NCBI RefSeq assembly: GCF_014197445.1
Contig: NZ_JACIFO010000006.1
Coordinates: 1 to 64,000, forward strand
Direction: 5' to 3'
From: Mesonia hippocampi
Lineage (GTDB): Bacteria > Bacteroidota > Bacteroidia > Flavobacteriales > Flavobacteriaceae
Length of the DNA stretch: 64,000 nucleotides
This document shows positions 35,213 to 44,570 of this stretch, in pieces. Position 1 is the first letter of the stretch, and each line of letters opens with the position of its first letter. The translations under genes were made by a program, and so were the position numbers. Below the pieces are notes generated by a model that had not been told where the DNA came from, ran no database searches, and saw nothing but the letters and a program-made list of their open reading frames with translations.

Positions 35213-37954
35213 ATGCTTAAAAAACAACTAATTATGTCAGGGTTTATCAATCAATGTATTGCTTATGTACTTGCCAAGGAAACAGAAATTTCTTCTTGTG
35301 TATTTATTTTACCTAGTAAACGTGCGGGGAATTTTTTAAAGAAAGAACTGGCTGAAGAAATTCCAGATACATTGTATGCTCCTGAGGTTTGGAGTATAGA
35401 AGAGTTTTTACACGAAATAACCGCTATGCAAGAGCTAAGCAGCACACAAGCTTTATTTAAGCTTTATGAAGCTTATTGTAGTGTTGTGAAAAAGGAAGCA
35501 GAGGCTTTTGATGTTTTTATTACTTGGGGGCAAACTTTATTACACGATTTTAATGAGATAGACCGTTATTTAATTAATCCTGAAGAGTTTTTTACCTACT
35601 TAAGCAATATTCAAGACATTAATCATTGGGCATTAACAAGCAATAAAACAACTTTGGTTAAGAAATATCTTGAGTTTTGGAAACAATTGCCTGCCATATA
35701 TAATGTTTTTACAACAAACTTACTTAAAGAAAAACTTGCCTATCAAGGCTTAATGTATAGGCAAGCGGCAGCAAAATGCGCTCATTTTTTTAAAGAAAAT
35801 AAAGAAAAAAGATTTTATGTAATAGGCTTTAATGCTTTAAACGATGCCGAACAACAATTGTTTCAAACCCTTTTAGCAAGCGAACAAGGCGATGTGCTTT
35901 GGGATATCGATAAAGCCTTCCTAGAGGACCCTTATCATGATGCAGGTTTATTTATTAGGAAATATAAAAATACTTGGGCATATTATCAGCAGTATCCTGA
36001 CCGATTTAAGTTTATAGATTCTTCTTATAAAAACACAAAGAATATTAAAATTTATGAAGTTTCTAAAAACGTAGGACAAGCCAAACAAGTAGGGGAAATT
36101 TTAACGAAATTTGATGCAGAACAACTAGCAAATACAGCTGTTGTAATGAACGATGAAAGCTTGCTTACCTCAATGTTAAATGCCTTGCCAGAAAATATAA
36201 CCGAGGTAAACATAACTATGGGATTGCCCTTGGTAGAAACCCCAATAGCAGCTTTGATAGAGATTTTGTTTGATATTCAACAAGAGAAAAAAGATACCTA
36301 TTATTATAAAAATATATTAGCTTTTTTACATCACCCTATAATTCAGCGTAAATTAAGCAGTGCTGGAGATAAGCTCATTAAAGAAATACAGGAAGAAAAC
36401 CTTGTTTTTATAGAACTTTCTACGGTATTAGAGTTCTTTGAGCCAGATGAACATCCTTTTTTAAATTTTTGTTTAGGTAAAAATATAAGCTCACCAAAAC
36501 AGTTTATCCAACACCTAACAGAAGCTTTATTAGCGCTAAAAGCTAGTTTAAGCGATGCTCCTGTTTTAAAGGAGTATGTTTTTCAGTTTTACCAATTGTT
36601 TAATCAGCTTTTGGTACTTACAGAGCAATACCCTTACTTAGATACAATTCCTTTAGTTAGGCTAATGTACAAGGAACAACTTCAAAGTTTATCGGTAGAT
36701 TTTAAAGGTTCGCCTTTTAAGAATTTACAGCTTATGGGAATGTTAGAAACTCGGGTTTTAGATTATGAAAATGTAATTCTTACAAGTGTTAACGAAGGAA
36801 TTCTTCCGTCAGGAAAAAGTCAAAATTCTTTTATCCCTTACGATTTAAAAAAAGCTTACGGCTTGCCTACATACCGAGAAAAGGATGCTATTTATACGTA
36901 TCATTTTTACAGATTATTGCAACGAGCAAAATCGGTTAGCTTGTTATTTAATAACGATGCTTCGGGAATGCAATCTAGCGAAAAGAGCAGGTTTATAACA
37001 CAATTAGAATTAGAAAGAAACATAGAAATTATAACCAATCCAGTTTATGTTCCTCCCATAAAAACAGACTTAAAGCAATTTCCTAAAACACCAGAAGTTA
37101 TCAAACGTATAGAGGCTTTAGGTGCTTACGGATTTTCGCCTTCAGCGTTAACAACCTACATTAGAAACCCAATAGATTTTTATCAGAAATATATTTTAGG
37201 AATTAGAGAGGAAAATACGGTTGAAGAACATTTAGCTGCAAATACTTTTGGAACAATAGTTCACGAAAGTTTAGAGCAATTATATACGCCTTTTTTAAAC
37301 AAGAAGTTAACTGAAAGAGATTTGTTGTGGATAAAAGAAAACATTGCTAATGAGGTAGATAAGCAATATCAATTAGTTTATAAAAAAGCACCTGTACAAG
37401 AAGGGATAAACCTTATTAGTAAAAGCATTTCCAAACGGTACTTATCTAATTTGGTTATACAGGAATTACAAGTTTTAAACCAAACCGAAACCGATACGGT
37501 AAAATTAATAGCGCTCGAAGCACCGTTAGAAGCCAACATAACCGCTAGTTTTTTAGCAAACCCTATAAAGCTGAAAGGAACAGCAGATAGGATAGACGTA
37601 TACAATACTACTTTACGTATTATAGATTATAAAACAGGGAAAGTTTTGCCGTCTGATTTGGTGGTAAAGGACTGGGGTTTATTAATTACCGATTATAAAT
37701 ACAGCAAAGCTTTCCAAGTGCTTTGTTATGCTTATATGTACCTTAAAACAACTCAAGTAGAAGCAGGAGTAACCGCAGGAGTTATTTCGTTTAAAAATTT
37801 AAAAAGCGGTTATATGGCCTTTGAAAATAAAGAAGGTAAAGAAGCTGAGGCGTTGATAACTCCAGCAATACTAGCAAAATTTGAGCAGGCGCTAGTAACA
37901 TTATTACAAGAAATAGTTAATCCAGAACTTCCTTTTATAGAAAAGGAAGTTTAA
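35213..37954 (+). CDS. AddB-like PD-(D/E)XK nuclease
   Basis: 913 residues from the ATG at 35213; an in-frame ATG at 35234 (MSGFINQC) is an alternative. The N-terminal two thirds resemble the AddB/RecC helicase-like fold, but the first motif reads VFILPSKRAGNFLK and has no Walker A, so it is a degenerate helicase. The C-terminal third is a RecB-family nuclease: SPSALTTYIRNPIDFYQKY, GTIVHESLEQLY with its His, then GTADRID and IIDYKTGK supplying the D...DxK catalytic residues. I see none of the Fe-S cysteines of classic AddB. Expected partner is a UvrD-like AddA helicase, not found in the window. Probable role: processing of double-strand breaks. Confidence 0.85.
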   Translation: MLKKQLIMSGFINQCIAYVLAKETEISSCVFILPSKRAGNFLKKELAEEIPDTLYAPEVWSIEEFLHEITAMQELSSTQALFKLYEAYCSVVKKEAEAFDVFITWGQTLLHDFNEIDRYLINPEEFFTYLSNIQDINHWALTSNKTTLVKKYLEFWKQLPAIYNVFTTNLLKEKLAYQGLMYRQAAAKCAHFFKENKEKRFYVIGFNALNDAEQQLFQTLLASEQGDVLWDIDKAFLEDPYHDAGLFIRKYKNTWAYYQQYPDRFKFIDSSYKNTKNIKIYEVSKNVGQAKQVGEILTKFDAEQLANTAVVMNDESLLTSMLNALPENITEVNITMGLPLVETPIAALIEILFDIQQEKKDTYYYKNILAFLHHPIIQRKLSSAGDKLIKEIQEENLVFIELSTVLEFFEPDEHPFLNFCLGKNISSPKQFIQHLTEALLALKASLSDAPVLKEYVFQFYQLFNQLLVLTEQYPYLDTIPLVRLMYKEQLQSLSVDFKGSPFKNLQLMGMLETRVLDYENVILTSVNEGILPSGKSQNSFIPYDLKKAYGLPTYREKDAIYTYHFYRLLQRAKSVSLLFNNDASGMQSSEKSRFITQLELERNIEIITNPVYVPPIKTDLKQFPKTPEVIKRIEALGAYGFSPSALTTYIRNPIDFYQKYILGIREENTVEEHLAANTFGTIVHESLEQLYTPFLNKKLTERDLLWIKENIANEVDKQYQLVYKKAPVQEGINLISKSISKRYLSNLVIQELQVLNQTETDTVKLIALEAPLEANITASFLANPIKLKGTADRIDVYNTTLRIIDYKTGKVLPSDLVVKDWGLLITDYKYSKAFQVLCYAYMYLKTTQVEAGVTAGVISFKNLKSGYMAFENKEGKEAEALITPAILAKFEQALVTLLQEIVNPELPFIEKEV

Positions 37955-38012
37955 CTCAATAAATTATTTTAATAACAATAATATTATCCTTACTTTTAGG
38001 CTTTCATTTTAT

Positions 38013-38086
38013 GGGGGATTAGCTCAGTTGGCTAGAGCGTTTGGCTGGCAGCCAAAAGGCCACCGGTTCGAATCCGGTATTCTCCA
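38013..38086 (+). tRNA. tRNA-Ala (GGC anticodon)
   Basis: 74 nt cloverleaf without encoded CCA. Acceptor stem GGGGGAT/ATTCTCC includes the G3:U70 pair that defines alanine identity. D-stem GCTC/GAGC; anticodon stem TTTGG/CCAAA with loop CTGGCAG, so anticodon GGC; T-arm ACCGG TTCGAAT CCGGT; discriminator A. Followed by its own terminator. Confidence 0.97.
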
Positions 38087-38096
38087 CTTTTGGAAG

Positions 38097-38132
38097 CCTT
38101 AATCAGTTTATATATAATTGGTTAAGGTTTTT
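38097..38132 (+). terminator. Terminator after tRNA-Ala
   Basis: CCTTAATCA pairs with TGGTTAAGG (nine pairs, one G-U), then TTTTT. It runs up to the stop codon of the convergent EnvC-like gene. Confidence 0.65.
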
Positions 38133-39351
38133 ACATTTTATATATCCAATGTGCCGGATTTAACGATTGTGTATTTTTATACATTAAAAAGCTAAGGGTG
38201 GGCTTGTTGGTGGCAGTACTTCTGGCAACATGTCCAAGTACAGTTCCTGTGTTTATTTCATCTCCTATATTTACAAAAACTTCACTTAAGTTATTATAAA
38301 TGGTTATGTAATTTCCGTGTTTAACAAATACAGCACGATTAGCTCCTCTAATAGATTGTATTTTAAATACACTTCCTTTAAAAACAGCTTTTACGGGTTC
38401 ATTTTCGTTTGTTTCTATTCTTACTCCGTTACTTTTTATATTTGCTGTTTTTACAATAGGGTGAGGATGGGTTCCAAAACGCATTACAATAACTCCCGAC
38501 TTTACAGGCCAAGGCAGCTTTCCTTTATTTGTGGCAAAATTTGCAGCAAGGGCTTTGGCTTGTGGGGTTAGCTCAAACTTTGTTTTATTACTAGAGCCTT
38601 TTTTCTTGTTTTCGGCCGCAATAGCTTCTTTGATAAGGCGTTCTATTTCTTTGTCTATTTTCGAAATTTCAGACTGTTTATCTTGTATTTGCTGCTTAAA
38701 AACATCTTCTTTTTTACGGATACTAGCAATAAGTTCCTGTTGCTGTACTTTGTCTTTACGTAATTTAGCTTGTGTTTTTCGGTTTTCTGCAAGCAAAACC
38801 TCTTTTGCCGCGCGTTGTTCTACCAATTCTTTATTGAGGCTTTGTAGTTTTACGGTTTGCTCTTTTATTTTTTCGCCTTGTTGCTTACGGTAATTGGTAT
38901 ATTGTTTCATATACTGTAAGCGCTTGTATGCCTGTAAAAAACTTTCGGAAGAAAGTAAAAACATAATACGGTTTTGTTGAGATTTACTTTTGTATGATTT
39001 TTCAATCATTTCGGCATAATCTTCTTTTAACTTATTAAGTTCTTTGCGCAGTTGCTCAATATTGTTTAGGTTGGTGTTTATTCTACGCGTAAGCAGGTTG
39101 GCTTCTTGGTTGGTAACTTTTATTAAATTTTCGCTAACGCGAATACGTTTATCTAGGTTTTCTACTTGTGTTAAAATAGACTCCTGTTTATTTTTGTTAG
39201 AAATTAATAAGCTGTTAATTTCTTTTATTTGGTGCTGAAGTTCTCGGCGACGCTGTTCAAGAGCTTTACGCTCTTTATCCTGCCCGTAGCTTTGAGTACT
39301 TGCTAATAGTAGAAAAACGGTGATGAAAGCAAAAAAGGAGCGTATTCTCAT
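38131..39351 (-). CDS. EnvC-like murein hydrolase activator (degenerate LytM domain)
   Basis: 406 residues. Signal peptide ends at SYGQ (about 24). Residues 25-250 are a long coiled coil (KALEQRRRELQHQIKEINSLL...). Residues 280-406 form a LytM/M23 domain whose metal ligands are lost: the HxxxD segment reads SNGVRIETNE, the middle motif VFVKHGNYITIYNNL, and the HxH segment LSFLMYKN. Coiled coil plus dead LytM is the design of EnvC, which activates amidases at division rather than cutting peptidoglycan itself. Last gene of the envelope cluster; its ATG overlaps the DUF4292 stop by one base. Confidence 0.88.
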   Translation of the reverse strand: MRIRSFFAFITVFLLLASTQSYGQDKERKALEQRRRELQHQIKEINSLLISNKNKQESILTQVENLDKRIRVSENLIKVTNQEANLLTRRINTNLNNIEQLRKELNKLKEDYAEMIEKSYKSKSQQNRIMFLLSSESFLQAYKRLQYMKQYTNYRKQQGEKIKEQTVKLQSLNKELVEQRAAKEVLLAENRKTQAKLRKDKVQQQELIASIRKKEDVFKQQIQDKQSEISKIDKEIERLIKEAIAAENKKKGSSNKTKFELTPQAKALAANFATNKGKLPWPVKSGVIVMRFGTHPHPIVKTANIKSNGVRIETNENEPVKAVFKGSVFKIQSIRGANRAVFVKHGNYITIYNNLSEVFVNIGDEINTGTVLGHVARSTATNKPTLSFLMYKNTQSLNPAHWIYKM

Positions 39352-40136
39352 TATAAAATCATTTTTTTATAGCCTTTTGGAACGGTATAAGGAAAACTAA
39401 CTTCCTCGTTAAATACAACCGAGCGATAATCTATGCTAACATTTGTATTTTCTTTTTTGTTTTTAGATTGTATTTCTATGCGATTAGGAAACCATTGTCC
39501 TGCTACTTTTGAATAAGATGGGTAATCTATTTTTAGCGACCTGTTATTAAAAGGTTGCGCTATACGTTGTTGTTTTACCTTAAAATTTGTAGGGTCTAAC
39601 AGGATATCAAAAATAAGGTTTTGGTATTCTTTTTTATTTAAAGCGTAGTAACGGTCGTTATTTTCTAAATTAAAGGATTTGTTTATTGGGTAAATAAGTT
39701 CTCCCGTAAGAAAGCTCTCTAAATTTTTATAATTTAGGTCTGCATTTAAGTAATTTTGAATAAAAGAAAAATCGCTGTCCCAATAGGTGCCATTTATTTT
39801 CTCATAGGCTTGCACACGGTTTGGGGTAATGTATATTTTGGCTAAAGGAATAACTCCTGCTAGTTTTGCGCTAAGCCAAATGCCTTCACCTTTTTTTATA
39901 CGCATACTAATACTTATAGATTGCTCGTCTTTTTCTGTTTTGTAACTCCCTTTTAACCGAGCTTTTATGGTTTTGAAATTTACTTGTTCTTTTTCATGAA
40001 ATTTCTCTATTTTTTTTACAGAAGTAAGTGTAGGAGAATTGCTGGTAGGCGTTTTGGTAGTTTTACAAGCTAACCATAAAAAACTAACCGCTATAAGTAG
40101 GCTAGTGTGCTTTATTTTGTTTAAAAACATTTTCAT
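39351..40136 (-). CDS. DUF4292 lipoprotein
   Basis: 261 residues. Lipobox SFLWLAC near residue 24. The rest is beta-rich and typical of DUF4292, a family with LolA/LolB-like character (YKTEKDEQSISISMRIKKGEGIWLSAKLAGVIPLAKIYITPNRV is the conserved core). Possible role in outer-membrane lipoprotein handling, as inference. One-base overlaps with both neighbours (TPR gene upstream, EnvC-like downstream) indicate a tightly coupled operon. Confidence 0.82.
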   Translation of the reverse strand: MKMFLNKIKHTSLLIAVSFLWLACKTTKTPTSNSPTLTSVKKIEKFHEKEQVNFKTIKARLKGSYKTEKDEQSISISMRIKKGEGIWLSAKLAGVIPLAKIYITPNRVQAYEKINGTYWDSDFSFIQNYLNADLNYKNLESFLTGELIYPINKSFNLENNDRYYALNKKEYQNLIFDILLDPTNFKVKQQRIAQPFNNRSLKIDYPSYSKVAGQWFPNRIEIQSKNKKENTNVSIDYRSVVFNEEVSFPYTVPKGYKKMIL

Positions 40137-41500
40137 TACTTGGTAATATGTTTAATTTTTTCTTCTATTTCTAGTATTTTTTCTGGTTGCTCAAGTGCCT
40201 TATAGGCTTCGAGTATATTTTGGTACAAACTTAACTTTAATGCTGAGTTTGCTGTGATAAAATTAAGTCCTAATTCAGCACTTTCTATGCCATTGGTATA
40301 TTCCTTTAAGTTGATATATGCGGCAGATTGATAGGTGTAGAATATGCCTTGTGTTGGGTAGAAACTTAAGGCTTCTGTACTTAATTTTAAGGCCTCATGA
40401 TATTTTTTTTCTTTCAAATATAAAGGGATTAATGCTTTTAGTGTTTGAAAGTCAGAGTTTTTTGTTTTTAAAATCGCTTCGTATTGTTCAATAGCTTTTG
40501 CATTATTGTTTTCAGCAAGGAAATCTGTTGTTGTTTTTTCTAACGGAAGTGATTTTTGTTGTTCCAAAATGCTGAGTAAATTGGGCTTATACTCAGGGTG
40601 GTTTTTTACAATACTAACCAAATAGGTAATCGCTTTAACCTTTAATTCATTTTCGGTTTTAGGGTTTTCAACTACTGCTGTTATTGTTTTTACAGCAGCT
40701 GGAATTTCGTTGTTTTTGAGCTGGTAGGCATAAGTTAAGCTTTGGGTTTTAGGGCTATCTGGAAATTCTTTTTTCATGTTTTGCAGATAGGTTATAGCTT
40801 TGGGATTGCTTTGCTCAAGGTATAGGGCTGTAATATTGAAGTAATTGTTTGCAGAGGCTTTTTTCTCGAGTTTATGAAGAAAATAGTGTTCTAGTTTTTG
40901 GGGAGTTATTTCGTTATAGAGTTTATTTCTAAGCTTTTTTCGGTAGTAAGTGTCTCCTTGTTCATCAACTATTCTATCTAGTGCTTCTAAGGCTTTTTCG
41001 TGTTTTTCTGTTCGGCTATATAGGTTGGCAAGGTCCTCGTAATAATTAAGTTTTTTTTGGCTTAAGCTTATGGCTAACGGAATGGCTTTTTGGTAATTTT
41101 TTTGCGCAGCAAATACGTCGTAAAGTGTAATTTCTATATCGATATTGTTAGGTTGTTTTGCTAAGGCAGTGGTTAAATATTTTTCTGCTTCGGGTAGATT
41201 GTTTAACGAAAAATAATTTTTGCCTAATTCAAAATCTACACTCATTTCGTTTGGACGTAGTGTTTTACATTCCTTTAAGATTGTAATGGCTTGGGTGTAA
41301 TCTTCGATAGCTCTTTTGGCGAGTGCTTTAAAAAAGTATTCTTGAAATTTATCAGAAACATTCCCTAAGTCATCCTGGTTAACTTCTTTTTTTGCAATGG
41401 CAAGAGTATCTTGTGGAGTTTGGGCATATAAAGTAGTTATACCTGATGTAAAGATCAGGTATAAACTACTTAGAAAGATATGTTTCTTAATTATATTCAT
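40136..41500 (-). CDS. Secreted TPR protein
   Basis: 454 residues. Signal peptide ends at TLYAQ (about 27). Then TPR-like repeats through the whole protein, e.g. KRAIEDYTQAITILKECKTLRPN, FSLNNLPEAEKYLTTALAKQPNN, EKHEKALEALDRI and EKKYHEALKLSTEALSFYP. Periplasmic scaffold of unknown partner, coupled to the DUF4292 gene and 3 bp after the nucleotidyltransferase gene. The fixed neighbourhood with DUF4292 and EnvC suggests an outer-membrane or division-related role. Confidence 0.82.
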   Translation of the reverse strand: MNIIKKHIFLSSLYLIFTSGITTLYAQTPQDTLAIAKKEVNQDDLGNVSDKFQEYFFKALAKRAIEDYTQAITILKECKTLRPNEMSVDFELGKNYFSLNNLPEAEKYLTTALAKQPNNIDIEITLYDVFAAQKNYQKAIPLAISLSQKKLNYYEDLANLYSRTEKHEKALEALDRIVDEQGDTYYRKKLRNKLYNEITPQKLEHYFLHKLEKKASANNYFNITALYLEQSNPKAITYLQNMKKEFPDSPKTQSLTYAYQLKNNEIPAAVKTITAVVENPKTENELKVKAITYLVSIVKNHPEYKPNLLSILEQQKSLPLEKTTTDFLAENNNAKAIEQYEAILKTKNSDFQTLKALIPLYLKEKKYHEALKLSTEALSFYPTQGIFYTYQSAAYINLKEYTNGIESAELGLNFITANSALKLSLYQNILEAYKALEQPEKILEIEEKIKHITK

Positions 41501-41503
41501 TAA

Positions 41504-42523
41504 TTATTCTAAGGTGGAATAGTCGCCTATACTTATGGTTTTAAACGCTCCGTTATAATTAACGTAATTTCCTATCATAGCATTGTTTAACTGTACATTT
41601 TTTATTTTGCTATGTGTTTGGATAAGGCTGTTTTTTATCGTAGCATTTTCTATAGTGGTATTGTTACCCACCGATACATTAGGGCCAATTGTTGTATTGA
41701 TAAGATGAACATTTTCTCCAATATAACAAGGTTCAATAATTTTGCTGTTTTCTAGCTTTATGTTGTTAGATATAAGTTGCTCCTCTCCGTCCTGTTGGAT
41801 AAAATGCAGCATTTTTCCGTTGGTTTCTACGGTTACATTTTTATTACCACAATCCATCCATTCATCTACGGTTCCTGTTTTAAAAATTTTACCTTCTGCC
41901 ATCATTTTTTTTATGCCATCATTTATTTGGTATTCTCCTCCGTGCATAAGGTTTTCTGCTAAAACTTCTTGAAGTTTATTTTTTAGTACCGCTATATCTT
42001 TAAAGTAATAAATCCCAATAACGGCTTGGTTGCTTACAAATGTTGTAGGTTTTTCTACAAGCTCTATAATTTCATTATTAGCGTTGAGGTTTACTACTCC
42101 GTATGCTTCTGGGTTTTCAACTTTTTTGGTCCAGATTACAGCATCAGCTTTTTCATCTAGGGTGAAATTAGCTCTAATCAAGGTGTCGGCATAGGCAACT
42201 ACCGCGGGTCCTTCTAGTGAATTTTCTGCGCACATTATGGCATGTCCTGTTCCTAGGGGCTTATCTTGGCGATAGATGGATGCTTTTGCTCCTAAACTAT
42301 GGGCTAATGCGGTAAGATTTTCTACGACATCATCTCCGAAAAAAGCGGGGTCGCCTAATATAAAAGCAACTTCGTCTATGGGTTCTGCAATAACTTTAGC
42401 AATATCTTTAACTAAGCGGTGTACAATAGGTTGCCCTGCAATGGGGATTAATGGTTTTGGTACCGTAAGTGTATGTGGGCGAAGCCGAGAGCCTCTACCT
42501 GCCATTGGAACGATGATTTTCAT
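41504..42523 (-). CDS. Sugar-phosphate nucleotidyltransferase with beta-helix tail
   Basis: 339 residues from MKIIVPMAGRGSRLRP at 42523; the frame extends 20 codons upstream into the dut 3' end, but those residues do not belong to the family. The NTP-transferase signature GRGSRLRPHTLTVPKPLIPIAG is complete. Residues about 245-339 are hexapeptide repeats of a left-handed beta-helix (IGENVHLINTTIGPNVSVGNNTTIENATI). Probably forms an activated sugar such as glucose- or mannose-1-phosphate nucleotide; the exact substrate cannot be told. Confidence 0.85.
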   Translation of the reverse strand: MKIIVPMAGRGSRLRPHTLTVPKPLIPIAGQPIVHRLVKDIAKVIAEPIDEVAFILGDPAFFGDDVVENLTALAHSLGAKASIYRQDKPLGTGHAIMCAENSLEGPAVVAYADTLIRANFTLDEKADAVIWTKKVENPEAYGVVNLNANNEIIELVEKPTTFVSNQAVIGIYYFKDIAVLKNKLQEVLAENLMHGGEYQINDGIKKMMAEGKIFKTGTVDEWMDCGNKNVTVETNGKMLHFIQQDGEEQLISNNIKLENSKIIEPCYIGENVHLINTTIGPNVSVGNNTTIENATIKNSLIQTHSKIKNVQLNNAMIGNYVNYNGAFKTISIGDYSTLE

Positions 42524-42563
42524 AAGTTTTTGGTGTTTTTTTAATAGGTTAGTTTTTGTTTTT

Positions 42564-42995
42564 TTAAACTCCAGTGCTTCCAAATCCAGCTTGTCCGCGT
42601 TGAGTTTCGTCTAATTCGGTTGTTTCTTGCCAAGTTATTCTTTCGTGTTTTGCAATAACTAGCTGTGCAATACGCTCTCCATCTTTTATTACAAAAGGAT
42701 CGTTAGATAGGTTAACAAGAATTACGCCAATTTCTCCTCGATAATCGGCATCTATTGTACCTGGTGCATTAAGCACAGTAATGCCTTTTTTTGCAGCCAA
42801 TCCGCTTCGAGGTCTTACTTGTGCTTCATAACCTATTGGGAGTGCAATGTGCAAACCTGTTTTTATAATGCTTCTACCCATAGGAGGGAGTGTTATTTCT
42901 TCTTCGAGATTGGCACGTAAATCCATTCCTGCAGCGGCTAGACTTTCGTAATTTGGTAACTCGTGCTTGGAGGTGTTGTATATTTTAACGGTCAT
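42564..42995 (-). CDS. dut: Deoxyuridine 5'-triphosphate nucleotidohydrolase
   Basis: 143 residues, trimeric dUTPase family. Motifs in order: [43 protein letters not shown] and C-terminal [10 protein letters not shown] that closes over the active site. Removes dUTP and supplies dUMP. It lies 3 bp after the flippase gene in the envelope cluster; a conserved but functionally mixed neighbourhood. Confidence 0.96.
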   Translation of the reverse strand: MTVKIYNTSKHELPNYESLAAAGMDLRANLEEEITLPPMGRSIIKTGLHIALPIGYEAQVRPRSGLAAKKGITVLNAPGTIDADYRGEIGVILVNLSNDPFVIKDGERIAQLVIAKHERITWQETTELDETQRGQAGFGSTGV

Positions 42996-42998
42996 TAT

Positions 42999-44477
42999 TT
43001 ATCGTTTTCTGTTTTTTAAAGAATTATAAATACTGATAAGCTGATTTTTTTCTAGTGCTATCATTGTTCCACTAAGCAAAAGAATAAACAGGATACCAAC
43101 ATAATAATTTTCTCTGAAAAGAAAAAAGTATGTAAAGGCAAATGCACTAGAAAGACCTAAGTATAGCCCTATTTTTTTTATATTGTAAGGAATGGGGTAA
43201 TATTTTTTTCCTAACAGGTAAGAAATAAGCATCATGCTGGCGTAAGCGGCTAAGGTTGCTATTGCGGCTCCTTTGTAGCTGATAATTGGGATAAGCCAAA
43301 AGTTTAAGGCAAGTGTAACGATGGCTCCTAAAATAGAGATGTATGCGCCTATTTTTGTTTTATCGGTCACTTTATACCATACCGATAAGTTGTGGTAGAT
43401 GCCTAAACATAAATTTGCTAAGGTAATAAATGGCACAATCCATAAGGCTTGGCGATATGCTTCGCTACGGATAATGTATAGTTTTAGAATATCTGTAAAT
43501 ACTACAATGCCTAAAAACATGAGCGCCCCTAGCATGACAAAGATTTCTAAAATAGTGGCATAATTTTTCTCTTTGTTTTTTTGCTCTGCTTGACTGAAAA
43601 AAAAGGGCTCTACCCCAAGCTTAAAACCTGTTACAAAAAGGGTCATAAACACCGCTATTTTATAACATGCAGCATACATGCCTATTGTTGTCTCGGCAAT
43701 ATTTTTAGGAAGCAGGTAGTCTAGTAATAGTCTATCAAAGGCTTCATTGATAGAATAGGCAATACCGGCGATAAGCACAGGAAATGCATATTTCATCATT
43801 TTTTTCCAAAGGTCTTTATCAAATCTAAAGTTTAGTTTAGTGTAGAATTTCCCTAGCAAAATTAAACTCGAAACACTGCTAATTACCTGTGAAATTAAAA
43901 TGTAGTTGATTTCGAAATTTGGAATGTATAAATTTTCAGCAAAGGTGAAACTCTCGGCTATTTTTTTTAAGCCAACCAGAAAGAAAACATTAAGCCCTAG
44001 GTTAATTGCAACATTGGTAATTTTTATAAAAGAGTATTTTAGGGGTTTTTGCATGGCTCTTAACCATGCAAAAGGGATAATGACAATAGCATCTAAAAAT
44101 AAAATAGCAAGAATGTATTTGATGTACTCAATGTTAAGCCCTGTTACTTGTGCTATTTTATGCTGCAGTAAAAAACCTATGATTAAAAAAAGTAAGGAAC
44201 TTATAAGTAATGAAATACTAGCGGTACTGGTAACAGTGTTTTTGTTTTTTTCTTTATGAAAAAACCTAAAAAAAGCGGTTTCCATCCCATAAGCGAGAAT
44301 AACATTAAAGAAAATAAAGTAGGAGAATATAATATTTAATTTTCCATATTCAGCTACAGAAGACAGTACGCCGTCTGAGGTATAAAGTGGTACGAGTATA
44401 AAACTTAATAACCTTGGTAGCACAGTGGCTAAGCCATAGATAAACGTTTGTTTAAATAGTTTTTTAAGTGTTGCCAA
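42999..44477 (-). CDS. Wzx-like polysaccharide flippase (MOP superfamily)
   Basis: 492 residues, starting at a TTG (MATLKKLFKQTFIYGLATVLPRLLSF). About 14 transmembrane helices of the polysaccharide biosynthesis/MurJ-MATE-like fold. Likely moves an undecaprenyl-linked sugar across the cytoplasmic membrane. First gene of the cluster wzx-dut-nucleotidyltransferase-TPR-DUF4292-EnvC. The TTG is preferred because the next Met would drop the conserved first helix. Confidence 0.85.
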   Translation of the reverse strand: MATLKKLFKQTFIYGLATVLPRLLSFILVPLYTSDGVLSSVAEYGKLNIIFSYFIFFNVILAYGMETAFFRFFHKEKNKNTVTSTASISLLISSLLFLIIGFLLQHKIAQVTGLNIEYIKYILAILFLDAIVIIPFAWLRAMQKPLKYSFIKITNVAINLGLNVFFLVGLKKIAESFTFAENLYIPNFEINYILISQVISSVSSLILLGKFYTKLNFRFDKDLWKKMMKYAFPVLIAGIAYSINEAFDRLLLDYLLPKNIAETTIGMYAACYKIAVFMTLFVTGFKLGVEPFFFSQAEQKNKEKNYATILEIFVMLGALMFLGIVVFTDILKLYIIRSEAYRQALWIVPFITLANLCLGIYHNLSVWYKVTDKTKIGAYISILGAIVTLALNFWLIPIISYKGAAIATLAAYASMMLISYLLGKKYYPIPYNIKKIGLYLGLSSAFAFTYFFLFRENYYVGILFILLLSGTMIALEKNQLISIYNSLKNRKR

Positions 44478-44512
44478 AATTTTATTTTAAGGAGCATATA
44501 AAAGTACATAAC

Positions 44513-44543
44513 AAAAAAAAGCCTTACAAGATGTAAGGCTTTT
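44513..44543 (-). terminator. Intrinsic terminator of the atpBEFHAG operon
   Basis: Minus strand AAAAGCCTTACA, three-base loop, TGTAAGGCTTTT followed by more T. It lies 28 bp after atpG and upstream of the wzx-like gene. Confidence 0.85.
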
Positions 44544-44570
44544 AAATATTTATTTTCTAGTGTTTTTAGA

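Noticed and set aside
38531-38893. 120-codon plus-strand frame inside the EnvC-like gene
   Set aside because: Antisense of the coiled-coil region; Cys/Ser-rich composition typical of shadow frames.
42524-42583. 20-codon N-terminal extension of the nucleotidyltransferase
   Set aside because: It overlaps the dut stop region and precedes the canonical MKIIVPMAGRGSRLRP start.
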